Positions 45,340 through 58,500 of a stretch of 64,000 nucleotides of DNA are shown here, one piece after another. Both the position numbers and the translations under genes were made by a program. The DNA lies in contig JARWKL010000015.1 of NCBI GenBank assembly GCA_029961685.1, positions 18,660,801 through 18,724,800 of the forward strand, in the 5' to 3' direction. Under the pieces are notes generated by a model that saw only the letters and a program-made list of their open reading frames with translations, was not told the DNA's origin and searched no databases. Numbering within the stretch: position 1 is the stretch's first letter; every line of letters begins with the position of its first letter. This stretch comes from Aristolochia californica (Eukaryota > Streptophyta > Magnoliopsida > Piperales > Aristolochiaceae).

Positions 45340-46240
45340 TCATCTCTTGGTAGAGGTGGAATTAGATTGGTAGAGGGAAAAAGAGAAAAGGAAGAAGAAG
45401 AAGATTAGAATATGTGGAAACTAGGGTTAGAGAGATGGCAATCCCTTATTATAGATCGTGCTCAACACATAAATCACATCATTTTCTTTATTTGAAGAGG
45501 AAACAATAAAAAGTAGAAAATAGGAACCAAAAACATACAAAGAGAAACACTTAACTTTTCATGCTCCCCCTCAAGTCGGGGCATAAATGTCATACATGTC
45601 TAGCTTGTAAAAAAAACTTATCAAATTGTTGTTTGGGAAGTGCTTTAGGGAAAAATTACCTAGTTCCTCAATTGATCGAACATGTTGAGTAGATATCAAG
45701 CTCTTCATAATAACTTCTAGGATGAAGTTGTAGTCAAATATGTTTGGTTTTCTCATTGAAGACAAGATCATTTACTATGTAGATTGTTGCTTGATTATCA
45801 CAAGCAATGTAAGAAAACCCAAATTCCATAAAAATAGACATGATCACCCACATCATTTCACAAGAAATGTGAGTCATAAGTGGGTATTCATTTAGCACTA
45901 GATCAAGCAACTACTTTTTATTTTTTGCTCTTCCATGAAATCAAATAATCTCTCATAAAGGTGCAAAAAACACTTGTGGACCTTCTAACAATCCAAAACG
46001 TAACATAACCAACATCTAAAAAACATAGAATTGCCACATGATTATTCTTCTTGTATGGTAGTCCCTTTTCAATTGCATACTTCAAGTATTTCAAGATTTG
46101 GTGTACAACCTATAAAGGATTTTTTTATCCCCATAAATTGATTGACTATGCCCACGACAAACACACTAACTAGTCTTGTGACCGTAGAATAGATAAGCTT
46201 CCCCACCAGTTATCTTTATTGAGTTCTATCCACCAACACT
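45340..46240 (-). mobile_element. Decayed copia element: LTR part, polypurine tract, RNase H
   Basis: On the minus strand: QILKYLKYAIEKGLPY (about 46110-46065), an RNase H core with RRSTSVFCTF and DYLISWKSKK (about 45985-45915), and KALPKQQFDKFF-like residues (about 45650-45610). A polypurine tract (plus CTCCCCCTCAAG, about 45565) and LTR-like sequence to about 45340 follow. Many stops occur. Only the 3' end of the element is present. Confidence 0.7.
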
Positions 46241-46559
46241 AGACTAGTCTCTAATGGGAAGATGTTCGTCTTTATTTGGAAAATGTTGGACTCAACAACC
46301 TATTCCACCAAGTTTAGATGATAACAATCATTTGAAACTAACCAAGTATTTTTTAGTAAAGTTTGAACAATATTTAGGATCAATTTTATGCCCCCAAAAC
46401 AAGAAGCAACAAAATATTCAAACAAATTCACTATTTGAATAAAAATTTCAAGCCAAAAACTATTGGAGCATGACTGGTTTGAAAATTTCATCAAGATCCA
46501 CAATGCCCCACCACATGGAGGTCAATTCATTATTCTTCTTTCATATTTGAGTAGTGGTT

Positions 46560-47650
46560 TCAATACTACTCAAAGAAATGCACAACTCTCCCACTGTGGG
46601 ACACGAAGGCTTTTTAAAGACTTACCACAAGATGCAAGCTCTTTCATTTGGATAGACAACATAGTTGATGTCAAGGCATATGCCAATTGTGATGTTTGTG
46701 AAACAAATCAAACACAAACACTACTATGTCGACATACCTCATAGAACCCTTACCTATCTCAAACAAAGTTTGGGAAGATGTATCGATGAATTTCATCAAA
46801 GGACTTCCTCCTTCAAATAGTAAGACATTGATTTTTTTTTTTTTTGTGTTGTAGACAAACTAAGTAAATATGCCTATTTATGTGCCCAAACATCCATACA
46901 CTGCAAAGACCATTACACTCAGGTAGACAAACTAATTGGCATACCATAGACTATAACTTTGGATAGACATTCAATTATTTTAAGCTCTGTTTCTTATAGA
47001 ATTGTTTCTATTGTAGGGCACAACTTTACAGATGAGTATGACATATTATTTTTAAACTAATGGCCAAATTAAAGTGGTCAATCGATACTTAGAGACCTAC
47101 TTGTGCATATTCATTCACGATAAACCATCTTCTTAGAACCTCTATCTTCCTTGGGAAGAGTACTCTTACAATACTTCATGTGATACTTCTTTGAAGATGT
47201 TTCTTTTTGAAGTAGTATATGGTAGACCTCCTTCGGCCATTTCATCATATGTCAAAGACACCACAAATATCCAGCTTTGGAAGAAGCCCTAATAGATCGA
47301 GATCAGACTTTGGAAATGGTTAAACTTCATTTTACCTTAGCTCAAAATGTATGAAGAGTCAACATGACCACAAACACAAGGGAATCGAGTTATGGGTGAT
47401 TGGGTATATCTCCAAGTTTTAACCATATAGGCAACAATCACTGGCCTCTAGATGGAATAAAAAACTCGCCCCAAAATTTTTTGGACCCCTCCAAGTGCTC
47501 TAATGAATTGGCAAAGTAGCATATATTGTTTGCACAATATCCATCTAGTATTCGACGTTTCTCAACTAAAGAAACAACTTGGAGAGGCACAAACCATTTC
47601 CACAACCCTGCTATCAATTGAAGCAGAAACAACCACTAGTTAAAGAAACA
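46560..47650 (+). mobile_element. Decayed Ty3/gypsy integrase region
   Basis: Plus-strand frames show an integrase zinc-site remnant (WIDNIVDVKAYANCDVC, about 46655), a core region with DFIKGLPPSNSKT (about 46795), VDKLSKYAYLC (about 46852) and DTSLKMFLFEVVYGRPPS (about 47185). It ends with GDWVYLQVL and KFFGPLQVL-IGKVAYIV (about 47395-47530), the GPF/Y module of gypsy integrase. Stops and frameshifts are frequent. RT is not visible in front; copia sequence lies there instead. Confidence 0.78.
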
Positions 47651-49546
47651 TCAAGTACGATATGACTTCTCCGTACATAAAAAGTTTTCTTAAACATGTA
47701 ATGAAAAAGTATAAATAAAGTTATTGGCTGAAGAAAAATTTAGTCAAACCTATTCTCAATCTCTCTTGCCTTGCTCCTCTCTTCCTCTCCTAGAATTTGT
47801 CTCACCCTTTTTTTCGCTTTCTTTGCCTCTCTACCTCTCTCCGTCTCCTCCTATCTCTCTCTCCCCCTTGGCTAGAAGTTTTCTTGCTTCCTTTGTCCAA
47901 TATCTATATGTGGTCCCTCTTGCTCCAAGAGGCCCTTGTCCACTCTCATAATCCCCTCCATCATCCCATCTAAGCACCCCATTCACACACAAATTCCAAC
48001 TTTTTTCCAACACATCCAACCCAAGTTCCCTTATTGAAAGTTGAAAAGATATGACCTTGAAGAGGTTTCTATCATAACAACATCTACTTTATGATGCCTC
48101 AAAAACCTAATTACATTATTGCCTACACAAGGAGTTACACTACTCAATTGGCTACAATAATCAATTTACAAAGCACACTCTCACAAGGGATTGTAACAAA
48201 CTTTAGATATTTTATTAGTAAACTAGGCTTTCGAACCTAGACCCACAAAGGGATTTCAATAACAAAATAGACTACAAGTCTAGATCCATACTTGAAATTT
48301 TTAACATGAAACTAGGCTCAATAGCCTAAACAAACCAAAAAGTGTTAACAAGAAGTTGCCCGGGGACTTGTGGTCAACAATAATTTACTAGGGGCATAAT
48401 AAACAAGAACATAAAATATGGACAAATTATAATGCAAATTAAAGTTGAGGTTGAAACTTGCTCATCTTTAGGCAGTTGAGGTTCAAAACTATTATTTGCC
48501 TATAAGATTAATAATGAAATATCATTAATTAATTATATTCATCTCTCAAAGGTTTTCTATTTTTTCAAACTTATTAAGGATATTTTAATACAGAACCCTA
48601 ATTTATCTTTGTTAAGACCATTAATGCATCATAAAGGAAGGTTTTGTAGTAGTTTGTAAATGTTTATATACTCTCTTATGAACTTTTTTTCTCCATATCA
48701 TTCACTAGTTACTTTGGTAACAATAATTTAAACTTATGCCTAATTAGAAGATGTTCTTAATATTTTATTATTATTATTTATGTTAACCCCTTTGAAAGTT
48801 TAAAATTACCTAAAACCCACTTATTACTCGCTCCTATGTTTCATATTTAAATAAAAAATTCACTTGCTCTCATTTTCTCCTGTCTTCTTGGTGCATTAAG
48901 AAAGAGGAGAGGTCCTTGTTTCTTTTGGACCTTTTTATTTTTTATAAAAATTATAAATAGAAATAAAACTTATTTGAAAGTGTTATTTAGTAATTTTTAT
49001 CAAGTTGTTTTAACGATTTCATTTTCATTATCCATTAGATTATAATTATAAGACATCTGGTTGGTGGTATTAAAAAATACAATATGAGAGGCGGGGCCAA
49101 ATATCGACCAAAGATCTATGTCACGTTTATCATGCATTTGGAGCAAAATGTGAGATGATACGTGGAGAATTCTCGCATATGAGTCGCATAAGGATTGTCG
49201 TAAGAAGGGATCATGGATACGTACATTTGTACGCGAGCTACACTAGAACGAGAGAATGACTGTTCGAAACAGTTTTTTGTCTCCTCTTCTCGTTTTATTT
49301 TCTGAGCGGATCACGGATCGGTAGTGGTCCCCTATAAGGTCTCATCTGATTGATCTCCGCATTTCAACTTAACGGACTTTTTCTGCAATTCGGTTCCAAG
49401 GCGTGCGTGGAGGAAGACAAACTTAGGGTTATGGTGATACGCAGGGATGTGGTGCTCGTCTCTTTCGGCCTGTTCATTGTATGTTGATGGTTGTTTTCTA
49501 GAGGTTGGATTAGGGGAGATCGAGGCAGGGAAATTGTCTTGCCAAA
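47651..49546. other. Intergenic DNA, possible gypsy LTR, SABRE upstream region
   Basis: AGTATAAATAAAG at 47709-47721 followed by CT-rich sequence to 47870 may be part of the gypsy 3' LTR. 48050-49060 is AT-rich without recognised features. 49100-49546 should contain the SABRE promoter and 5' UTR; I see no clear TATA box. Confidence 0.4.
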
Positions 49547-52500
49547 ATGGCGCCATCGCCCGTGAAGTTTTTGTTCACGCTGTTGTTGACTTGCATCTTT
49601 GGCTGGATCATTTTCATGTAAGTGATTTCTGAGCAATTATGACTGTTTTCTTCTCTGATTTTTTCTCATTGTTTCCTTACTGACTTTGTCTAGATCATCT
49701 CAATTTTATTTTTATATTTTTCTATGTTCAAATTTGTGGCATTTGTTGGTCGTAACATAGGCCTGGAGGATAGTATCGTTAATTCGGATTTCGACTTTGA
49801 CAATAGTTAATTTTGATGCTTTATACAATTCGCTCACCTTGACGATTTTAAGTGTTTAAGAAGCAAGAGCTGATGATGGGAGCTCATTCTGCATGTGACA
49901 AAGGATATGAGCCAAGTGAGGATTGTCATGTCACGTTTTTCTTCAAATTGTGCTGGTGGGTTGGGCTTATAACGAACACTAGTCGTTACCCGGTGGTTTT
50001 GTCCGGTAATGAATGAAAAATTTAATGGAATCGGATACTGTTCATTGGTTCTAACCTGTCTGTTCGTCCATTCGAACTGGTTGACTGTCACAACTGCAGG
50101 AATCAGTTTAAAGAGAAATGGTGGTGGATTTCTGCACACAGCTATTAAACCTATGTCAGCTATTAAATGGTGGCTGATGCTTTAGCCAAGCAAGGAGCAT
50201 CCTTGCAATCTCTTGTTGTCAGGAGTTAGCTCCTTTTTGTTTCTCTTAATAAATTCACATTTCATAAAAAAAAGTATGTTTTCAGCTTATTTTTCTTAGC
50301 AAGGGCATCCATTCGTATCTGTGACTGTCAGTTCAATCTGGCTCACCTACTGGGGGTGCATTATAAAAAAATTATCGGCCATCAGACAATTTCCAGCATG
50401 CCAGTACTGGTCTGAACCATGGAATGAACTTCCGTTGGCAACTAGGTTTTCTTGGGAATTGCTCTAATATGGCCAATTTCCCATTTACTTGGTTTGCGAT
50501 CTACATTCAGTCCTATGGTTTTTTTTTTTTTCACTATTTGCATAGATCTAGGGCCCTGGGGACGAATCTTCTGGTGCCCCTTACATATTCAGTTTGCTAA
50601 AATGAAATTAGGCCTTTTTCATGAAAACATGGAAGTTGGGTTTTATGGGCCATAGATGAATCGCTTGTCTGAAATCTCTTAACTGAATTTGATTAAGTAG
50701 CAAATCATCTTACATGTTGACTATTGTCTGATGACCTCTGTTTTGTCCATGTTTTGAGACTTGCTATTTTTAGTGGTCAATTTGATTACCAAATAGTGAG
50801 TAGCTGATTTTGGGGGACAGTTCCAATGTGCATGATTGGTGAATTACATCATGTAGATTGTACGACATTGTAAAGGTGCATAGATCTACTGAGATTTTGA
50901 TTTCCTCTTCAAGAAAGATCTTCTTTTATTTACTCTTATCCTAATGTTTTCATGGCTGTAAATGTCCAAAGAATGTTCACAGATGCTTAGACTGTTAATT
51001 ATGTCATATTTATAAATTCCTTGTAGCATCTCCATGCAAAAAAACTTAATATTTCCTCTGCAAGTGGAAAGAGTGACCAAACTTATCCATATCCATGCAT
51101 ATTGAAATAATATTTCTCTGCAAATTGCTGTCTTATCCATATCTTTGCATATGAGCACTTATTGTTTTGCTAACTGCCAAGGCATATTGCTACTCATTTG
51201 TATATTCAGATTTGTGAAAGATTTATTGGATTTGCTGCTTAGATGATTAGACTTTTATGACGAATATGATTTTGTTATTTTTCCATTGATATTGAAGTAA
51301 TGAGCTATAATGCTTTCACTTGTCTTTTACTAGATTTTCACTCCAATTTCTGTTCTTCCAGATTTACTGCAAGATTGTTGGCGTGGGTTCTGAGCCGAAT
51401 AATGGGGGCATCTGTTGGATTCCGTGTTGCTGGATGCAATTGTTTGAGAGATGTCAATGTGAAATTTAAAAAGGTTAATCTTTATTTTTTTATGACAAAG
51501 TGTGGCACAACAATTTAAGTATTTGTACTGTCTTTCTTGAGTAAAGTTTTTTTCTCTCTCTTTTTCATAGCATAAATCCAAAAAAAAGTGGTGTTTTTGT
51601 GTATTTTTCTCTTTGCTGCTCAGTCTTTTGCATGTTTATTTTTATTTTCATTTTTAATGATACAGTCCTTTGCATGTTGGGACTATATATTTTCCTCTTC
51701 TCATAAAATTATTTCCCCTGTTCAAAGATCCTTTGAATTCTCTATTAGGCTGTTTTTCTAAATTGTAGAAATCTGTGAATCAACGTTTCAGAGAAGGAGA
51801 AAGAGAAAGATTGAAAGATGTGAAAGAGAGAAAGCTGCACAGTGGGCAGCAACTTGTAGAGGGTCAGAATTTTGACCCCTGATCTTTATATTGTCTCACT
51901 TAAATATAACGATATAGAAAAGGACTAAAATGCTCTTCTAGACCAGCTTACATATTGATTTTCAATTAGACCCAGAAAATAAAACAATCAGAAACCCTAA
52001 GTACACAATGCTACTCCACTACATTTGTATAGCTTAGAGGGGACAAGTTTACATGTGTATGAAGATAAAAAAAACCCTTATCTTCAATACTCCCCCTCAA
52101 ACTGGAGCATAAATATCATGATGCTTGTTATAAAACATCATAAATTCACCCGTCCCAAGGGTTTGGCGAATATATCATGAAGCTGATTTGCTGGTGGCAC
52201 ATAAATAGTGACAATTTTACCGCTCATTATTGAACCTGGAATGAAATGACTATCTTCCTCTAGGTTGTTCGACCTCTTATGAAACACAGAATTGCTCGTA
52301 ATAAATGCAACAACCTGGTTGTCCCATCGTACCACCATGGACCTTTTAACTTCAATATCAAGCTCCATTAAGACAGATTTAACCCACATGAGCTTACTGG
52401 TTGTATGAGCCATTGCTTGTATTCTGCTTTTACACTTGTGAAAGCAACCACTATTTGGTTTTCACTCTCAACTTACAAGATTGCCACCAAAAAACATATA

Positions 52501-55500
52501 GTATCCTGAAGTGGGTTTTCTATCCAACCTGAATCTAGCATAGTTGGCTTATGAGTACTCCTTAACATCAATTTATCTATAGGACTTATTGAGGAGTTCC
52601 TTACCCAACGCTCTTTTCAAGTACCTCAAAATCTTTTGTGCTGCTAAAAACTGATATTTTTAGGATTCTTCATAAACCTGCTTATGCTCCTATTGCAAAA
52701 GATATGTCAGGTTTGGTCACTGTGCCATACAAAATTTTTCCAACTAACTTCTTATATTTTGTTTTATCCTTCACCAATGTACTTTTTTGAGGAAAATGTG
52801 TAAATATTTATTCAAAGAGATAGGGATACAACTTAGCACGCAGGGCCGTCCTCCACAACAAGGTGTTGGAGGGAAGAACCCCGTTTTTCTTGAAAGTTTG
52901 CCAAGTGATTGGCAGATCTGGGGGGTATGGATCCATGTACAATTTAAATTAGAAGTCCCAGTGCTGCTTGGGTGGGGGGGGGGTGTGTATTTTCTTGGCA
53001 CCAATTGATGACGACCTTGGAATCTCATTTGATGATGAGGGGCCCAACGAGACAGTCCTAGAAGACCAAGAGGCCTTGAAGCAGCCCAACTAGGTTTTTC
53101 GTAGTGGAGTCGGAGATACCAAGAGGGCCCGCAAATCAGTTCCCTTTAAAATCAGTGTTATTGAGGTGAATAAAATCCTTCTTTGTCAGAAGCTAGGAGG
53201 AGACCTGTCCAACAATGTTTTCCACAAGTACCTCCAGAGGAGAAGTTTTAAATTTGAATCTCCGGTTATTCCTTTCTTTCCAGAGCGCCCTGGGAATGTG
53301 GCCCATGCGACTTAATATGAGCATTTTCCCAAGCTTCGGAAGCCGGGAGTTTTTGATGGAGAGGATCATGGATGACAAGCTTTGGGGAATGCAGAATTGG
53401 ATCCCAATTCTATCGAGGAGGCTGGGCTAGACGGCATGAGCAAATTGGCAGTGGAGAAGGACATGCGACGTGGTTTCTGGGAAGTTGTGACAAAAGGGGC
53501 AGAAGGGGTCTTGCACGGGAGTTCCCCGCCTTATGAGGGAGTCGGAAGTGAGAATTTTGTTCCTGCAAGCACACCATACAAATTTTTTTGCACAGGGTGG
53601 AGCAAGTAAGGACCAGGCTGGTGCTGCTGGGTGGTGAGGTTGCGGATCAGTGAGGCTTTTAAGAAATTTATAAGCAGAGGTTGTGGTAAAGGTTTCTTAT
53701 GGGCAAGGGTCCGGATGAGGGTGTTGGATATGTGTCATATATTTTGACTTAGGCAAAGCAAATGAGGAGATTAGAGGCTAATAAGGCTTCAGAGTCCGAA
53801 AGGGCTCTGCAAAGACCAAGGTTCCACCCACCTGAATCCGATCATATATTCAAAATAGTGGTGTTTTTGCAATTAGAGAGGATGGAGATGGGTCCAAAGC
53901 TTGTGTTTTATCCCCCGACCATAGTTCCGACCAGAATTTAGTTAGGCGCCCATTCCCCGGGTAACATTTGACGACCTAAATAGGGGATTCCATCCCGGGA
54001 TTAAGAGGCTTCTAAATAGGGGACAAACGATAGTACCGGCCTCCATCAGTCCACCAACCATTTGAAATATTAGCTTTGGCAGCAACGAGGGCCCACTGCA
54101 AGTTAGCAAAGCTGATAAATTAATCTGGTGGCCAGATAAGAGTGACTCTTTTTCGGTGTCCTCTGCCTACCTTGCTATACGTGGATGACTCTCTCACAGT
54201 TCTAGGCATGCGGTAGAGTTCACCTGGCCTCAACGCCCCCCCAAAAGTAAAGTTCTTCATGTGGAGTGCTTGCCTCAACAAAATTCTCTCTGTTGACAAT
54301 CTCAGAAAACTTGGCCAGCTTGGGGTTGACCCCATTTGCCCTTTTTGTCATGTAGCTGTGGAGACTATCAGCCACCCGCTCCTTTCATGCCCTTTTTCAT
54401 GGGAGATTTGGATGTCGATTATCAGCCGCATTGGGTTGCAGTTCTTCTATCCCGTGGATCTTCCCATAACCTGTCGGATGCTTGCAGGGACTTCCGTCCC
54501 CGGTCTTGGGAGAATAATGATCTCGGCTTGCTCGACTTTCATTCCTTGGGGTTTTTGGCTAGAGTTCAATCAAAGAAGATTCAATGCTAGTTCAATTCCC
54601 AAGAAAGAATCATGGAAACCATTTCAGGTATTATTACTACATGGCTTCACTCTTAGAAAGCCTTCTCCCCCTTCTCGGGATCTTCCATCAGGAACAATTG
54701 GGGTTGTCTTGCCCAGATCCATACAAATTCTAAATCCCTGGTTGTTTTTTAGTGGACCCCGTCACCTACTGGAGCCCTTAAATTAAATTTTGATGGCTCC
54801 TCCCTTGGCAATCCTAGTCTAGCTGGTTTTGGCGGAGTGGTTCGTGATTCTTTTGGGAACCAGATCGTTTCTTTCGCTGTCCCTCTCGGTATTGTGGATT
54901 CTACGACGGCTGAGCTACACGGTCTTCTTAATGGGCTCAGTGTTTTCCGCGATCACTATGTTGGGCCCATTCACATCAAGGGAGACTCAAAGGTGGTGAT
55001 CTGCTGGTGCGAACATTACTCAGCGCCCTTGTGGCGTCATTGGGTCACATTTTTTGAAATTATGGAAATTGTTATTCTGTTTGATTGTTTTTGGTTTCAC
55101 ATCCCGAGATCAGCAAATTCTGTAGCCGATTGTTTGACCAAACAGGGAGCTTCCTTGCAATCTCTTTTTGTTAGAGGTTAGCTCCCCATTTTTTCTCCAT
55201 TTTTTTTGATAAAATCATCCTTCATAAAAAAAAAAATTGTGATTGCCCTAAGGAGATAAATTTTGTTCCTTAAGAAAACTTTGGCTGCCTCCACAATTTG
55301 TCTTCCATCAATAGAACTATGAGGGGAACAATCGGATGGACAGAATGAGTCGCTGACTCAGAGGTAGATGAAAAATATGGAATACTCTAAAAAGGGTGAA
55401 TACCCTAAAAACATTTAATTTTGTCTTGGGATCATAGCTCTTGTACCCTCTTTTAGTTCGAGAATACCCCAAAACTACACACTTGATTGAGTGAGGTGAG

Positions 55501-58500
55501 AGTTTATCATTTGAAGATCCAACTATTTGTACAAAGAAGTACCACAAAAAATGCGAGGGTATGCATCAAGTAACTATTCCTGTGGTTGAATAAATGAAAG
55601 AGGGATACACCCATTTAAAATAGAAGTAGGTATATAATTTATCAAATAGCACGCAGTAAGAACTGCATCCTCCTAATAAGATTTAGGGACATTCATTTGA
55701 ACATGATAGTCTAAGCAACATCTAGCAAAAAAAAAGTTACCTCCAGTCAATGGCAATTTTTACTTTCAGATACTCTGTTTTGTGGAGGCACATATATACC
55801 ACTTGCAGAACAAATTTAGGAGAAACCATTATTCAAAAACTCAAGGCCGTTAGTAGTGCACAAAATTTTCAGAGAAGCACCCTACGAATTGTTTATTCAC
55901 TATAAAACTTTAGGAATGCATCAAAGACTTCCAGGTTGCTCTTTGAGGAGATACACCTATGTTGAGGACATACACCTATGTGACATGACTATAGTGATCA
56001 ATAAAAGATAAAAACCACTTAAAACGAAGACACTCGGTACCCTATATGGGCCCTACACATCAAAATGGACTAACTTAAACACTTGACTACCTTTATGACT
56101 GCTGGATGGAAATGACACTTATGGTGCTTGACATGCCTTACAATCAAACAAAAGCTCTGAAGGATAAGAAGGAATAAGAGAATAGAGCTTCATTGGAGAA
56201 GGATATCCCAATTGAAGATGCCACTTGCATGGAGAAACCTTCATTGGAAATGCACAGTCCTTTTGTTATGGTGTCTTCTCAAGGTACTACAGCCTATCAT
56301 GTTCTCATCCCCCACCACTTACCCTCTTTGCCCTCAAGTTCTGAAAAGCACAACCAGAACGAGAAAAGGATACTATACAATGTAAGGCTTTGGTTAGTTG
56401 ACTTACATATGACAGCTTAATGGGAGATTTGAGAACATATCGGATGAAAGGTAAAGAACTCCCTTAACTCTAGAAACAAAACCATCAGCCAAATCTAAAG
56501 ACTCATGATGAAAAGACTCAATCCAAGATAAAAAAATGAAAGGGCTTACCTCACATATGGGCTATGCACTAGAGTCAACGATCCAACTCGGAGAGGAGGA
56601 CACATGGAAGACAGGCATTTCTGAACTGGCAACGGTGGTGTTGGCTGCAGATGTAGAAGTAGGGAAAGAGCTATTAGAGGAGGAAGTCATCTAACCTAAT
56701 TTCTAACCCAACTACTGTGTTAAATTGGGTCCAAGGCCCTATCCCAAAATGACTAGTCAACTTAGGAAACCTCTTTCCCAACTAATAAACTCAATATCTT
56801 TGTATTCACTAATCCATGTGGGACTATTCCTTAACACTCCCCCTCATGTGTAGACCATCTTTTGTGGCTCTACAAGTGGATAATTTACGAGTAGGCAGTT
56901 TAGGTGTAGGCCCTCTTTTGTGACTCTACAAGTGGATAGTTTTAGGTGTAGGCCTTCTTTTGTGGCTCTACAAGTAGATAGTTTTTAGGTGCAGGCCGAC
57001 ATATGAGTACCTGCTCTGATACCATGTTAAATTGGGTTCAAGGCCCTATCCCAAAATGACTAGTCAACTTAGGAAACCTCTTTCCCAACTAATAAACTCA
57101 AGATCTTTGTACTCACTAATCCATATGGGATTATTCCTTAACATACTGAATTTGGGATTATGTGGATGAGGCTGGGTCAACTTCACCACTAGTACTACCA
57201 TGTGTGACATTTGTCACTTTGGAATTTGCCCATACTGACTTCCTAACTTATCCCAGCATTTTTCAGAAATGTGGTTAGTTCTTCTACAATGAACACTTTC
57301 TATCTGCACGTCCTCTACTATGATCAACCTCTTCTGTTTCTCTTCCTCTTCCACTTCCACCTCCACCACCCCCATGTTCCCTTGCACTTTCAGTCCTATT
57401 TGTCTTGGGGGTAGAATTCAAGGTTGACACATGAACAGATTTAGAAATTTTATCCACAGAGGACAGAAGAACACCTTCAGCCCTTATAGCATTCGAAAAG
57501 GCCTTTTTCATGTGTTACATCATCATCCACCAATAGCTGAGCTTGAATAGCATCACATTCATGCCCCAAACCATGCAACAATTGAGCAACTTGCATATGA
57601 TTTTCTTTCTTCCTTAATTCTTGTTCATTAGCAGTGGATGGATGGTAGACATAATCTCCTACAAAACAACTTACATCTCACCAAAATACTCAATGACATG
57701 TCTATTCTACGCGTTGTAGAGTGATAACAAGAATACGATTCATAATTACCAAAAAAGATTACTCTAATGAGAGTATGAGGCTTGGTGAGTACTACACATG
57801 CCTTTTGCAGTCTTATAGGTCAGAATCTGAGAGCCAGTTTCAGGCTCCATACTGTTTACCAACCAAATTATTACTGATAATTGTCTGAGTTCCAATCATC
57901 AGTCATAGGATTGGGAGGATCCTCCTTAAGAAATTCTAACTTCCTCTTTGCTCCAAGATACATCTGAACAACATCAGACTAATATATATAGTTTGCACCA
58001 TTCAACTTAACAGATGTAATCTGAATGGATCTATAATCCTTACTTTCAGACTTCTTGGAAGTCTTATTAGGCGTAATGACCTCACATTGATCTGTCATTA
58101 ACGAAAACACCACAAATGCAAGACACCAAACGCACCACAGGGTCTGTGCAGGTAAAGAAATCAACCAGATGCAATAAAGACATGGGACAGCTGCAATTAG
58201 GGGACACGACAGCAGTTATTAGGTAATAGTGGCAACGCATGACAGTAATTAGGGCATATCAATCTTCAAAACTCAATCCAGCTACGCATATAGAAGACGA
58301 TAGGAATCCTATCCACATGCACGAGCTCACTTGGGCACAGAAATAGCAGTAATCAACCCTGAATCACCACACACCCAATAAAGACAGACTGAGGAGTTTG
58401 CACAGACAAAGAACTCCAATAGGCCAGTTACAAAACTGTGGACAGGGTACAACACACAATCAACTGCCCACGCAGTACAGAGAGCCATGAACCAACAACA

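Noticed and set aside
50141..50300. Target duplication around the LINE tail in SABRE intron 1
   Set aside because: TATGTCAGCTATT and TATGTTTTCAGCTTATT look alike only with gaps; too weak to call.
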